A stretch of 64,000 nucleotides of DNA, from positions 806,001 through 870,000 of the forward strand of contig CAVQGZ010000004.1 in NCBI GenBank assembly GCA_963712175.1. Reading direction: 5' to 3'. The position numbers and the translations under genes were made by a program. The DNA is from CAVQGZ01 sp963712175. Its GTDB lineage: Bacteria; Actinomycetota; Actinomycetes; Jiangellales; Jiangellaceae. Shown here piece after piece: positions 43,356 to 52,181 of the stretch. Below the pieces are notes generated by a model. The model saw only the letters and a list, made by a program, of their open reading frames with translations, searched no databases and was not told the origin of the DNA. Position 1 is the first letter of the stretch. Every line of letters begins with the position of its first letter.

Positions 43356-43883
43356 ATGAACGACTCTGCGGACCTCCGCAAGCACGTCCGCGACATCCCG
43401 GACTGGCCGACGCCCGGCGTCATGTTCCGGGACATCACGCCGATGCTGGGCGACGCGGATGCCTTCGCTCGGTGCGTCGCCGCGCTGGCCCAGGCCGGTG
43501 ACGTCGCTGGCCAGGTGGACCTTGTCGTCGGGATCGAGGCCCGCGGCTTCATCCTCGCCGCGCCAGTCGCCCACCAGCTCGGAGTCGGCTTCGTCCCCGT
43601 CCGCAAGCACGGAAAGCTCCCGCACGAGACGCTGTCGGAGGCCTACACCCTGGAGTACGGCGAGGCCGTCATCGAGATCCACGTCGACGCAGTCCAGCCA
43701 GGCCAGCGGGTTCTCGTGGTGGACGACGTCCTGGCCACCGGTGGAACCGTTGCCGCGACCGCGGACCTCATCCGCCGCGCCGGCGGCGAGGTCGTCAGCG
43801 TCAACGTGCTGATCGAGCTGAGCGCCCTCAACGGTCGCGAGCGCAACCCGGGCCTGCCCATCTCGTCGCTGCTCGTCATGTGA
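43356..43883 (+). CDS. apt: Adenine phosphoribosyltransferase
   Basis: A 175-residue type I phosphoribosyltransferase that salvages adenine to AMP. It begins LRKHVRDIPDWPTPGVMFRDITPML, has the adenine-binding GIEARGFILAAPVA and the PRPP loop VLVVDDVLATGGT. It starts one base after the secDF stop and is part of the conserved sec-apt-rel order. Confidence 0.96.
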   Translation: MNDSADLRKHVRDIPDWPTPGVMFRDITPMLGDADAFARCVAALAQAGDVAGQVDLVVGIEARGFILAAPVAHQLGVGFVPVRKHGKLPHETLSEAYTLEYGEAVIEIHVDAVQPGQRVLVVDDVLATGGTVAATADLIRRAGGEVVSVNVLIELSALNGRERNPGLPISSLLVM

Positions 43884-43900
43884 CCTGCTCCTGCTGGGCC

Positions 43901-43924
43901 CTACACTTCGAGCAGAAGCTGTAG
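43901..43924 (+). promoter_or_regulatory. Stem-loop abutting the rel ribosome-binding site
   Basis: CTACA (43901-43905) pairs with TGTAG (43920-43924) and CTTC (43906-43909) with GAAG (43915-43918), leaving a 5-nt loop and one bulged C. The last paired base is the first G of the GGAGG used by rel. It could be a weak terminator for apt or a leader hairpin tuning rel translation; no T tract follows. Confidence 0.4.
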
Positions 43925-43931
43925 GAGGTCT

Positions 43932-46232
43932 GTGGCCGACCAGGTGACCCGACCCGCCGTCGACGACGCGGCAGTCTCCACGCCGGCGCCGCCGCGTGGC
44001 GTTCGTTCACGCCTGGCCCGTCTTGCGACCCCACGGCCGACGGGGGACCCGGCTCTCGAGCCACTGCTGCGGGCGGTCCGCAACACCCACCCCCGTGCCG
44101 ACGTGTCGGTGGTGACCAAGGCCTACCAGAGGGCAGCGAAGGCTCACGAGGGACAGCTGCGCAAGAGTGGCGAGCCCTACATCACGCACCCGCTTGCCGT
44201 GGCCATGATCCTGGCCGAGCTCGGGCTGACGCCGCCCACGCTGGCCGCCGCACTGCTGCACGACACAGTCGAGGACACCGAGTACGACCTCGAGGCCCTC
44301 CGGGCCGACTTCGGCGACGAGATCGCGATGCTGGTCGACGGCGTGACCAAGCTCGACAAGGTGACCTACGGCCAGGCTGCTCAGGCCGAGACGCTGCGCA
44401 AGATGGTCATCGCCATGGCCCGCGACATCCGCGTGCTGCTCATCAAGCTCGCCGACCGGCTGCACAACGCGCGCACGTGGCGCTACGTCTCGCGCGAGAG
44501 CGCCCAGCGCAAGGCGCGCGAGACCCTCGAGATCTACGCGCCGCTGGCGCACCGGCTGGGGATGAACAAGATCAAGTGGGAGCTGGAGGACCTCTCCTTC
44601 GCAACCTTGCACCCCAAGATCTACGACGAGATCGTTCGGCTCGTCGCCGAGCGGGCACCGGCCCGCGACGACTACCTCGCCTCGGTCATCGACCAGGTGC
44701 AGGCCGACCTTCGCGACGCGAAGATCCGGGCGACAGTGACGGGGCGGCCGAAGCACTACTACTCGATCTACCAGAAGATGGTCGTGCGGGGTCGCGACTT
44801 CACCGACATCTACGACCTCATCGGTATCCGGGTTCTCGTCGAGAGCGTGCGCGACTGCTACGCGGTTCTGGGCATCCTTCATGCCCGGTGGAACCCGGTC
44901 CCCGGTCGCTTCAAGGACTGGATCGCCAAGGCGAAGTTCAACATGTACCAGTCGCTGCACACGACGGTCATCGGTCCGGGGGGCAAACCGGTCGAGCTGC
45001 AGATCCGCACCTACACCATGCACCAGCGTGCGGAGTACGGCGTCGCGGCCCACTGGAAGTACAAGGAGCTCTCGCCGGCTGCCTGGGGGAACGAGCGTCA
45101 CGCCAGCGACGACGGCATCTCCGACATGGCGTGGTTGCGCCAGCTGCTGGAGTGGCAGAAGGAGATCTCCGACCCCGGTGAGTTCCTGGAGTCGCTGCGC
45201 TTCGAGGTCAACTCCACCGAGGTGTACGTCTTCACGCCGGGTGGCGACATCAAGCCGCTCCCGACGGGCGCGACACCGGTGGACTTCGCGTACGCGGTGC
45301 ACACCGAAGTCGGCCACCGCTGCATCGGGGCCAAGGTGAACGGTCGGCTGGCTCCGCTGGACTCCGTCCTGGACAACGGTGACATCGTCGAGATCATCAC
45401 GTCCAAGGCCGAAGGTGCGGGGCCCAGCCGCGACTGGCTGGGCTTCGTCGCCAGCGCACGGTCCCGCAACAAGATCAAGCAGTGGTTCTCCAAGGAGCGG
45501 CGCGAAGAGGCCATCGAGACGGGCAAGGAGTCCATCGCCCGTGCCATGCGCAAGCAGGACCTCCCGCTGCAACGCCTGATGAGCAAGGACACGCTGACCG
45601 CCGTCGCCGCCGAGCTGCGCTACGCCGACATCCCAGCCCTGTACGCCGCGGTGGGAGAAGGCCAGCTCTCGGCGCAGTCCGTGGTGGAGCGGGTGGTCCA
45701 CAGCCTGGGTGGCGCCGAGGGCACGAGCGAGGACGCCGCCGAGGCACTGCGCCCCAGCGGGCGGCGCCGACGGGCCACCACGGAGCCTGGAGTCGTGGTC
45801 AACGGCATGACCGACGTGTGGGTGCGGCTTGCCCGCTGCTGCACCCCCGTCCCCGGCGACGAGATCGTCGGCTTCGTGACCCGAGGGAACGGGGTGTCCG
45901 TGCACCGCAGCGCCTGCCCGAGCATCGCGTCGATGGGCGACACCAACGAACGACTGGTCGACGTCGGCTGGACCGCGGGGGCGGCGTCCATGTTCCTCGT
46001 GGCCATCCAGGTGGACGCCCTGGACCGCAACCGGCTTCTCGCCGACATCACGCAGGTGCTGTCGGACCAGCACGTCAACATCTTGTCCGCCCACGTCACC
46101 ACCAACCGAGACCGGGTCGCCAAGAGCCGGTTCACCTTCGAGATGGCCGACCCCGCTCACCTCGACCATGTGCTGAAGGCGGTGCGCACGGTGGACGGCG
46201 TCTTCGACGTCTTCCGCGTCGACCACTCCTGA
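43932..46232 (+). CDS. relA: Bifunctional (p)ppGpp synthetase/hydrolase Rel
   Basis: A 766-residue RSH enzyme that makes and destroys the stringent-response alarmone. Hydrolase HD domain with YITHPLAVA and HDTVEDT (His110-Asp111), synthetase domain with GRPKHYYSIYQKM and the RxKD motif RFKD (326-329) typical of bifunctional Rel, TGS domain (VYVFTPGGDIKPLPTGATPVDFAY), a Cys-bearing segment (LARCCTPVPGDEIVGFVTRG) and a C-terminal ACT domain. GTG start with GGAGG 4-5 nt upstream. Confidence 0.96.
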   Translation: MADQVTRPAVDDAAVSTPAPPRGVRSRLARLATPRPTGDPALEPLLRAVRNTHPRADVSVVTKAYQRAAKAHEGQLRKSGEPYITHPLAVAMILAELGLTPPTLAAALLHDTVEDTEYDLEALRADFGDEIAMLVDGVTKLDKVTYGQAAQAETLRKMVIAMARDIRVLLIKLADRLHNARTWRYVSRESAQRKARETLEIYAPLAHRLGMNKIKWELEDLSFATLHPKIYDEIVRLVAERAPARDDYLASVIDQVQADLRDAKIRATVTGRPKHYYSIYQKMVVRGRDFTDIYDLIGIRVLVESVRDCYAVLGILHARWNPVPGRFKDWIAKAKFNMYQSLHTTVIGPGGKPVELQIRTYTMHQRAEYGVAAHWKYKELSPAAWGNERHASDDGISDMAWLRQLLEWQKEISDPGEFLESLRFEVNSTEVYVFTPGGDIKPLPTGATPVDFAYAVHTEVGHRCIGAKVNGRLAPLDSVLDNGDIVEIITSKAEGAGPSRDWLGFVASARSRNKIKQWFSKERREEAIETGKESIARAMRKQDLPLQRLMSKDTLTAVAAELRYADIPALYAAVGEGQLSAQSVVERVVHSLGGAEGTSEDAAEALRPSGRRRRATTEPGVVVNGMTDVWVRLARCCTPVPGDEIVGFVTRGNGVSVHRSACPSIASMGDTNERLVDVGWTAGAASMFLVAIQVDALDRNRLLADITQVLSDQHVNILSAHVTTNRDRVAKSRFTFEMADPAHLDHVLKAVRTVDGVFDVFRVDHS

Positions 46233-46238
46233 CGCGCG

Positions 46239-47471
46239 TCAGCCGCTGAACTCCTCGAGCGTGGCCTGCGCCTGCTCCAGCCACGAGCGTCGGGCAGCAA
46301 GCGCCTCCTCGGCAGCGGCAGCGGCACTGTCCTTGCCCGCTGCTCGTGCCCGGTCGCGGTCGCGCTCGAGCGCAGCGATCGAGTCCTCGAGCTGGCGCAC
46401 CGTCGACTCTGCCCGCGCACGGGCCTCAGGGTTGGACCGGCGCCACGCGTCGTCCTGCGCCGACTGGACGGCCTGCTCGACGGCGCGCATCCGTGCCTCG
46501 ACCTCGCGCACCGCGTCTCGCGGAACCTTGCCGATGGCGGCGAAACGGTCCTGGAGGCTGCGCAACGCCGCACGCGCGGCCTTGACGTCGCCGACCGGCA
46601 GGAGCGCTTCGGCCTCGATCAGCAGAGCCTTCTTGGCCTCGAGGTTCGTCGCGAACTCGGCGTCGCGCTCAGCGTTGGCGGCCTCGCGCGCGGTGTAGAA
46701 GGTGTCCTGGGCCGCACGGAACTGCGCCCACAGGGTGTCGTCGACCTCGCGCGGGGCTCGTCCGGCCTTCTTCCACGCGGTCATCAGATCACGCATGGCG
46801 GAGCTGGTCGCCGCCCAGTCGGTCGACGTGGACAGCTCGCTCGCCTGCGCCACAAGGCGCTCCTTCGCCTCCTTGGCGGCGTCTCGACGTTCGCCGAGCT
46901 CGGCGAAGTGCACCTTGCGCCGTCGCGTGTATGCGGTGCGAGCGGCAGAGAACCGGTGCCAGAGCGCGTCGTCGACCCCGCGCTCCAGCCGGGGGAGCGT
47001 CTTCCACTCCTCCAGCAGCTCGCGGAGCCGGTTGGACCCGTTGCGCCAGTCGTTGGACCGCGAGATCGTCTCGGCCTCCGCCACGATGGCGCCCTTGCGC
47101 TCCTTCGCCTTCTCCGCAGCCTCGGCACGGGAGGCTCGGCGCTTCTCCCGCGCTGCCTCGATCGCGGGGCGCAACGCATCCAGGCGAGCGAGCAGCCCGT
47201 CCAGGTCCCCGATGGCAGCGGCGCCGGCGATGGCCTCGCGCAGCGTCGCTGCGCTCTTGGCAGCCACGTCCGGCGCGGTGGCCCCGGTGGAGAGCCGCTG
47301 CTCCAGCAGCTCGACCTGTGTCTGAAGGTCGGCGAAGCGCCGGGCGAAGAAGGCGAGACCCTCGTCGGGGGCGTCGGCCTGCCAGGAGCCGATGACCCTC
47401 TCGCCCTCGCTGGTGCGGACGTACGCCGTGCCGTCGGCAGTGACTCGACCCCAGTCGTTCTGCGCGGTCAC
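46239..47471 (-). CDS. DUF349-repeat protein
   Basis: A 410-residue, highly charged helical protein with several DUF349 repeats: NDWRNGSNRLRELLEEWKTLPRLE, STDWAATSSAMRDLMTAWKKAGRAP and the degenerate GDVKAARAALRSLQDRFAAIGKVP, each followed by a W-x-F/FRAA helix. Predicted coiled coil at both ends. Function unknown; it is next to rel in many actinobacteria. The GTG overlaps the stop of the upstream cyclophilin gene by 4 bp, so the two are coupled. Confidence 0.85.
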   Translation of the reverse strand: MTAQNDWGRVTADGTAYVRTSEGERVIGSWQADAPDEGLAFFARRFADLQTQVELLEQRLSTGATAPDVAAKSAATLREAIAGAAAIGDLDGLLARLDALRPAIEAAREKRRASRAEAAEKAKERKGAIVAEAETISRSNDWRNGSNRLRELLEEWKTLPRLERGVDDALWHRFSAARTAYTRRRKVHFAELGERRDAAKEAKERLVAQASELSTSTDWAATSSAMRDLMTAWKKAGRAPREVDDTLWAQFRAAQDTFYTAREAANAERDAEFATNLEAKKALLIEAEALLPVGDVKAARAALRSLQDRFAAIGKVPRDAVREVEARMRAVEQAVQSAQDDAWRRSNPEARARAESTVRQLEDSIAALERDRDRARAAGKDSAAAAAEEALAARRSWLEQAQATLEEFSG

Positions 47472-48244
47472 GATGGGCTCCTCTCCACCACGAGGTCACT
47501 CACCTCGGCGCCGGCAGCCGGGGTGCCATCGGTGCCGCCCTCGACGGTACCGGCCGCGGCGATGTCGCGGATGACGTCCAGACCGTCGGTGATCGTGCCG
47601 ACGACCGTGTACTGGGGCGGCAGCTCACTGTCGGAGTGGACCAGGAAGAACTGGCTGCCGGTCGTGGCCGGCTGCCCGGTGTTCGCCATCGCGACGGTGC
47701 CGGCCGCGTAGGTGGCACCGTCGAGGTTCTCCTCGGCGAAGCGGTACCCGGGCCCGCCCGCGCCAGTGCCCGATGGGTCTCCGCACTGAAGGACGCCGAG
47801 CGTCTCCGACGTGGTCAAGCGGTGGCACACGGTGTCGTCGAAGTAGTCGGCGGCGGCGAGGAACTCCCAGGAACCCGCCGTGCACGGTGCCGCCGAGCCG
47901 TCGAGGCGCATGGTGACCGGTGACCCGTTGATGGTCGCGACAGCCGTCAGCGCGCCGAGGTCACCGGGCTCGGCTGGTGGCCGACCCACGTCGGTCACAG
48001 TGCTCGGAGCGGGAGCGTTGTCGAGGTAGTCGCACTGAGACCCGGCAGCAGCGCTCGGCTCCGACCCACCCCTGAGGCTCGCGGCGATACCGATGCCCAT
48101 GCCCAGCACCAGCGCGGCGACCACCACACCGACCACGACCTGGGCCCGGCGCCGGCGACGTGTCGCGGCATCTGCTCGCCGCCGCCGCTGGCGATCCGCC
48201 TTCGCTCGGTCCAGCTCGCGTCGCCGCTTGTCATTCGAGGTCAT
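47468..48244 (-). CDS. Membrane-anchored peptidyl-prolyl cis-trans isomerase (cyclophilin type)
   Basis: A 258-residue protein: a very basic cytoplasmic N terminus (about 1-35), one membrane helix (VVVGVVVAALVLGMGIGIAASL), then an extracytoplasmic cyclophilin domain with VCHRLTTSETLGVLQCGDPSGTGAGGPGYRF and TVAMANTGQPATTGSQFFLV. The usual QGGDP is QCGDP here. It probably folds secreted proteins at the outer membrane face. The ATG at 48244 is used; the frame stays open upstream through the MBL gene without meaning. Confidence 0.9.
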   Translation of the reverse strand: MTSNDKRRRELDRAKADRQRRRRADAATRRRRRAQVVVGVVVAALVLGMGIGIAASLRGGSEPSAAAGSQCDYLDNAPAPSTVTDVGRPPAEPGDLGALTAVATINGSPVTMRLDGSAAPCTAGSWEFLAAADYFDDTVCHRLTTSETLGVLQCGDPSGTGAGGPGYRFAEENLDGATYAAGTVAMANTGQPATTGSQFFLVHSDSELPPQYTVVGTITDGLDVIRDIAAAGTVEGGTDGTPAAGAEVSDLVVERSPS

Positions 48245-48307
48245 GGTGCTTGCAGAGTCTAGGCGGGCGCGATCGTGGCAACCTCTCGCCAGGTAACCTT
48301 CGCCCCC

Positions 48308-49009
48308 ATGCTTGTCGTCGGGTTTCCTGCTGCCGCGTTCGGCACGAACTGCTTCGTGCTCGCCACGCAGGCCGGCGAGGAGTGCGTGGTCGTCGACCCC
48401 GGAATCGGCGTCGTGGACCGCCTCGACTCCGTGCTCGCCGAGTACCGGCTCAAGCCCGCGGCAGTCCTGCTCACCCACGGTCACCTCGACCACGTCTACG
48501 CCGTCACCCCGGTGTGCGGGGCGCACGGCGTGGCCGCTGTGATCCACCCGGACGACCGCTATCGGCTGGCCGACCCGGTCTCCACGCTGGACCCGTCGCT
48601 GGTCGCGATGATGGAGCAGCAGTTCGGGACGAGTGCCCGCTGGAGGGAGCCCGACGACATCACGTTGGTCAACGATGGGCAGACGCTGGACGTCGCGGGG
48701 CTCTCCCTTGCCGTGGATCACGCCCCAGGTCACACGGAGGGCTCGATCATGTTCCGGACCCCAGGAGGGCCCGACGTGGGCGAGATCCTCCTGTCCGGCG
48801 ACGTGCTGTTCGCGGGGTCGATCGGACGAACGGACCTGCCCGGGGGTGACACGGCCGCGATGATGCGCAGCCTGGCTGCCAAGATCCTGCCGCTGGACGA
48901 TCAGGTGGTCGTCCTTCCCGGGCACGGGCCCGAGACCACCATCGGGCGCGAGCGCGCCGGCAACCCATTCCTCGCCGAGGCCGCCCGCCTCGGCGGCGCC
49001 GACACATGA
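48308..49009 (+). CDS. MBL-fold metallohydrolase (glyoxalase II-like)
   Basis: A 233-residue metallo-beta-lactamase-fold hydrolase with the zinc motif THGHLDH, HAPGHTEGS, LLSGDVLFAGSIGRTDLPGG and a final PGHGPETTIGRER. This is close to the glyoxalase II / YcbL group, which cleaves S-lactoyl or other thioesters; the thiol in actinomycetes would be mycothiol, by inference. ATG 48308 is the family-like start (LVVGFPAAAFGTNCFV). It overlaps hisS by 4 bp. Confidence 0.88.
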   Translation: MLVVGFPAAAFGTNCFVLATQAGEECVVVDPGIGVVDRLDSVLAEYRLKPAAVLLTHGHLDHVYAVTPVCGAHGVAAVIHPDDRYRLADPVSTLDPSLVAMMEQQFGTSARWREPDDITLVNDGQTLDVAGLSLAVDHAPGHTEGSIMFRTPGGPDVGEILLSGDVLFAGSIGRTDLPGGDTAAMMRSLAAKILPLDDQVVVLPGHGPETTIGRERAGNPFLAEAARLGGADT

Positions 49010-50382
49010 GCCGCCCACGTCCGCTGTCCGGCTTCCCCGAGCTCCGACCTGGCGAGCAGTCGATCGAGCAGATCGTCGTCGACAGCCTGCGAACCACGTT
49101 CGAGCTGCACGGCTTCGCCCCGCTGCGCACCAGGGCCGTCGAACCGGTGCCGGTGCTGCTGGGCAAGGGGGAGACGGACAAGGAGATCTACGTCCTTCGG
49201 AGGCTGCAGGCCCACGACCGGGACGACGGGGAACGCGACACCGCGCTCGGTCTGCACTTCGACCTCACGGTCCCGCTCGCCCGCTACGTCCTGGAGAACG
49301 CCGGGAACCTCTCCTTTCCCTACCGCCGCTACCAGATCCAGCAGGTGTGGCGCGGCGAACGGCCGCAGGAGGGTCGGTATCGGGAGTTCGTCCAGGCCGA
49401 CATCGACATCGTCGGGGACACGACGCTGGCCTTCCACCACGAGGTCGAGGTCGCCCTGGTGGCAGCCGAGGCGCTGTCGGCGCTGCCCGTGCCGCCTATT
49501 CGCATGCGCGTCAACAACCGCAAGGTGGCCGAAGGCTTCTACGCGGGGCTCGGCCTCGCCGACCCGGCGTCGGTGCTGCGTGTCATGGACAAGATCGACA
49601 AGGTCGGTCCCGAGAACGTTGCCGCGATGCTCACGGACGGGGCAGGTGCGACGGTGCAGCAGGCAGCCGCCTGCGTGGCCTTCGCCGGGATCAGCGGCGA
49701 GCCGGGCGCCGGCATGGACGCCGTTCGGCAGCAGGTCGACGCCCTCCAGGTGAGCCACCCGCTGCTCGCTGAGGGACTGGACGAGCTCACCGGAGTGGTC
49801 GAGGCGGCAGACGAGGCCGTCCCGGGCGTCCTGGTTGCCGACCTGTCGATCGCCCGTGGGTTGGACTACTACACCGGCACCGTGTTCGAGACCCACCTCG
49901 TGGGGCACGAGAGCTTGGGATCGATCTGCTCGGGCGGACGCTACGACGAGCTGGCCCATGACGGCCGCCGCGCCTTTCCCGGGGTCGGCATCTCCGTCGG
50001 CGTCACCCGGCTCGTGGGCGCGCTGGTGAGCCGCTCGCTCGTCGTGACCGACCGAGCCGTCCCGAGCGTCGTGCTCGTCGCGGTCGTGGACGAAGCGCAG
50101 CGCTCGGCGTCGCAGCAGGTGGCGACCCTGCTGCGACGGCGAGGTATCCCCACCGAGGTGTCGCCGACGGCGGCGAAGTTCGGCCGGCAGATCAGGTATG
50201 CCGACCGGCGTGCCATCCCCTACGTGTGGTTCCCCGCGGCTGGAGGCCAGGCGCTGACCGCCGGCGAGGTCAAGGACATCCGCACCGGGCAGCAGGGCCC
50301 GGCCGACCCCACCGACTGGCGGCCGCCGGCGGCGGAGCTGAGACCCAGACTGTTCTCCACCGTCCCCGAGGAGTCCTCGTGA
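49006..50382 (+). CDS. hisS: Histidyl-tRNA synthetase
   Basis: A 458-residue class II synthetase, somewhat longer than E. coli HisRS (424). It has motif 1 (LRTTFELHGFAPLRTRAVEP), LHFDLTVPLARYV, motif 2 RRYQIQQVWRGERPQEGRYREFVQADIDIVG, the histidine-A box LSIARGLDYYTGTVFE and motif 3 GISVGVTRLVG, then an anticodon-binding domain. ATGA overlap with the MBL gene. Confidence 0.96.
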   Translation: MSRPRPLSGFPELRPGEQSIEQIVVDSLRTTFELHGFAPLRTRAVEPVPVLLGKGETDKEIYVLRRLQAHDRDDGERDTALGLHFDLTVPLARYVLENAGNLSFPYRRYQIQQVWRGERPQEGRYREFVQADIDIVGDTTLAFHHEVEVALVAAEALSALPVPPIRMRVNNRKVAEGFYAGLGLADPASVLRVMDKIDKVGPENVAAMLTDGAGATVQQAAACVAFAGISGEPGAGMDAVRQQVDALQVSHPLLAEGLDELTGVVEAADEAVPGVLVADLSIARGLDYYTGTVFETHLVGHESLGSICSGGRYDELAHDGRRAFPGVGISVGVTRLVGALVSRSLVVTDRAVPSVVLVAVVDEAQRSASQQVATLLRRRGIPTEVSPTAAKFGRQIRYADRRAIPYVWFPAAGGQALTAGEVKDIRTGQQGPADPTDWRPPAAELRPRLFSTVPEESS

Positions 50383-52181
50383 TGCGCACCCACGGTGCCG
50401 GCACCCTTCGTCCGTCCCACGCCGGTGAGGAGGTCTCGCTGGCCGGCTGGGTCGCGCGACGACGAGACCACGGCGGTGTCGCCTTCATCGACCTGCGAGA
50501 TGCCACCGGCATGGTCCAGGTGGTCGTGCGCGACGAGGCGGCCGCGACGGATCTGCGGCCCGAGTCCTGCGTGCGCATCGTCGGGGCGGTCCGGGTGCGT
50601 CCGGAAGGCAACGAGAACCCCGATCTGCCCACCGGCGCCGTCGAGGTGGTGGCTGAGCAGGTCGACCTGCTCAGTCCGGCCGCGACCCTGCCCTTCCCGG
50701 TCGAGGACGGTCACGCAGGAACCGTCGGGGAGGAGATCCGGCTGCGCCACCGATACCTCGACCTGCGTCGGTCCGGGCCGGCGCAGGCGCTGCGGATGCG
50801 CTCCGAGGTCAGCCGCGTCGCCCGCGAGGTGCTTCATCGGGAGGGGTTCGTCGAGGTCGAGACACCGACCCTGACGCGCTCCACGCCCGAGGGCGCCCGG
50901 GACTTCCTGGTGCCCGTGCGCCTGCAGCCCGGGCACTGGTACGCGCTGCCGCAGAGCCCACAGCTGTTCAAGCAGCTCCTGATGGTGGCCGGCCTCGAAC
51001 GCTACTACCAGATCGCCCGGTGCTACCGCGACGAGGACTTCCGGGCCGACCGGCAGCCGGAGTTCACCCAGCTCGACATCGAGATGTCCTTCGTTGAGGT
51101 CGACGACGTCATCGGACTCACCGAGCGCCTGGTCACCGCGCTGTGGTCCCAGGTGGTCGGGCACGACATACCCACGCCGATCCAGCGGATCACCTACGCC
51201 GACGCGATGGCGCGCTTCGGCACGGACAAGCCGGACCTTCGGTTCGACCTGGAGCTGGTGGACCTGACCCGCGTCTTCCTCGACACGTCGTTCCGCGTGT
51301 TCCAGTCGCCCTACGTGGGCGGGCTGCGGATGCGCGGCGGTGCCTCCCAGACCCGCAAGCAGCTCGACGGCTGGCAGGACTGGGCCAAGGCGCGCGGTGC
51401 CCGGGGCCTGGCCTACCTCCTGGTGCAGCCCGACGGGTCGTCCACCGGGCCGGTCGCCAAGAACCTCAGCGAGGAGGAGATCTCGGCGCTGGTGGCCGCG
51501 ACGGGCGCGGAGCCTGGCGACTGCGTGTTCTTCGCCGCAGGCGAGCCCGGTGCGTCGCAGTCCCTGCTTGGTGCGGCCAGGCTGGAGATCGCTTCGCGCC
51601 TCGGCGTGGTCGAGGGTGACCAGTGGTCGTTCGTCTGGGTGGTCGACGCGCCCATGTTCGAGTGGGACCACGACGACGCCCGGTACAACGCCGTGCACCA
51701 CCCGTTCACGGCGCCGACCGCGCAGTGGGCGCAGGCCTTCGTCGACGAACCCGGAGAGGCCCTCGCCGACGCCTACGACCTGGTGTGCAACGGCAACGAG
51801 CTCGGTGGGGGATCGATTCGAATCCATCGTGCCGGGATGCAGGAGCAGGTCTTCGACGTGCTCGGCATCGAGGAGCACGAGGCTCGCGAGAAGTTCGGCT
51901 TCCTGCTGGAGGCGTTCGCCTACGGACCTCCTCCGCACGGAGGGATCGCCTTCGGGTGGGATCGCATCTGCATGCTCCTGGCCGGAGCGGACTCGTTGCG
52001 TGACGTCATCGCCTTCCCCAAGACCGGCGGCGGCTACGACCCGCTGACGGGTGCCCCCACGCCCATCACGGCGCACCAGCGCGCGGAGGCGGGGATCGAT
52101 GCCGTGCCAGGCGACGCCGAGGACGCCGTCGCCGGCAACGCCCCACGGCACTCGGTCATCGCCGACGAGCGGCGCAACTAG
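50382..52181 (+). CDS. aspS: Aspartyl-tRNA synthetase
   Basis: A 599-residue class IIb synthetase of bacterial type. N-terminal OB fold (VSLAGWVARRRDHGGVAFIDLRD), catalytic core with FVEVETPTLTRSTPEGARDFLVP, QSPQLFKQLLMV, motif 2 RCYRDEDFRADRQPEFTQLDIEMSF, a GAD insertion domain (about 285-410) and motif 3 GIAFGWDRICML. The ATG overlaps the hisS TGA by one base; GTG at 50379 is an alternative. Its TAG shares CTAG (52178-52181) with the convergent MMPL gene. Confidence 0.97.
   Translation: MRTHGAGTLRPSHAGEEVSLAGWVARRRDHGGVAFIDLRDATGMVQVVVRDEAAATDLRPESCVRIVGAVRVRPEGNENPDLPTGAVEVVAEQVDLLSPAATLPFPVEDGHAGTVGEEIRLRHRYLDLRRSGPAQALRMRSEVSRVAREVLHREGFVEVETPTLTRSTPEGARDFLVPVRLQPGHWYALPQSPQLFKQLLMVAGLERYYQIARCYRDEDFRADRQPEFTQLDIEMSFVEVDDVIGLTERLVTALWSQVVGHDIPTPIQRITYADAMARFGTDKPDLRFDLELVDLTRVFLDTSFRVFQSPYVGGLRMRGGASQTRKQLDGWQDWAKARGARGLAYLLVQPDGSSTGPVAKNLSEEEISALVAATGAEPGDCVFFAAGEPGASQSLLGAARLEIASRLGVVEGDQWSFVWVVDAPMFEWDHDDARYNAVHHPFTAPTAQWAQAFVDEPGEALADAYDLVCNGNELGGGSIRIHRAGMQEQVFDVLGIEEHEAREKFGFLLEAFAYGPPPHGGIAFGWDRICMLLAGADSLRDVIAFPKTGGGYDPLTGAPTPITAHQRAEAGIDAVPGDAEDAVAGNAPRHSVIADERRN

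Noticed and set aside
44007..46226. A 739-codon open frame on the minus strand opposite rel
   Set aside because: It mirrors the codon structure of rel, has low-complexity His/Val/Arg-rich translation and no family motifs. High GC with third-position bias leaves antisense frames open.
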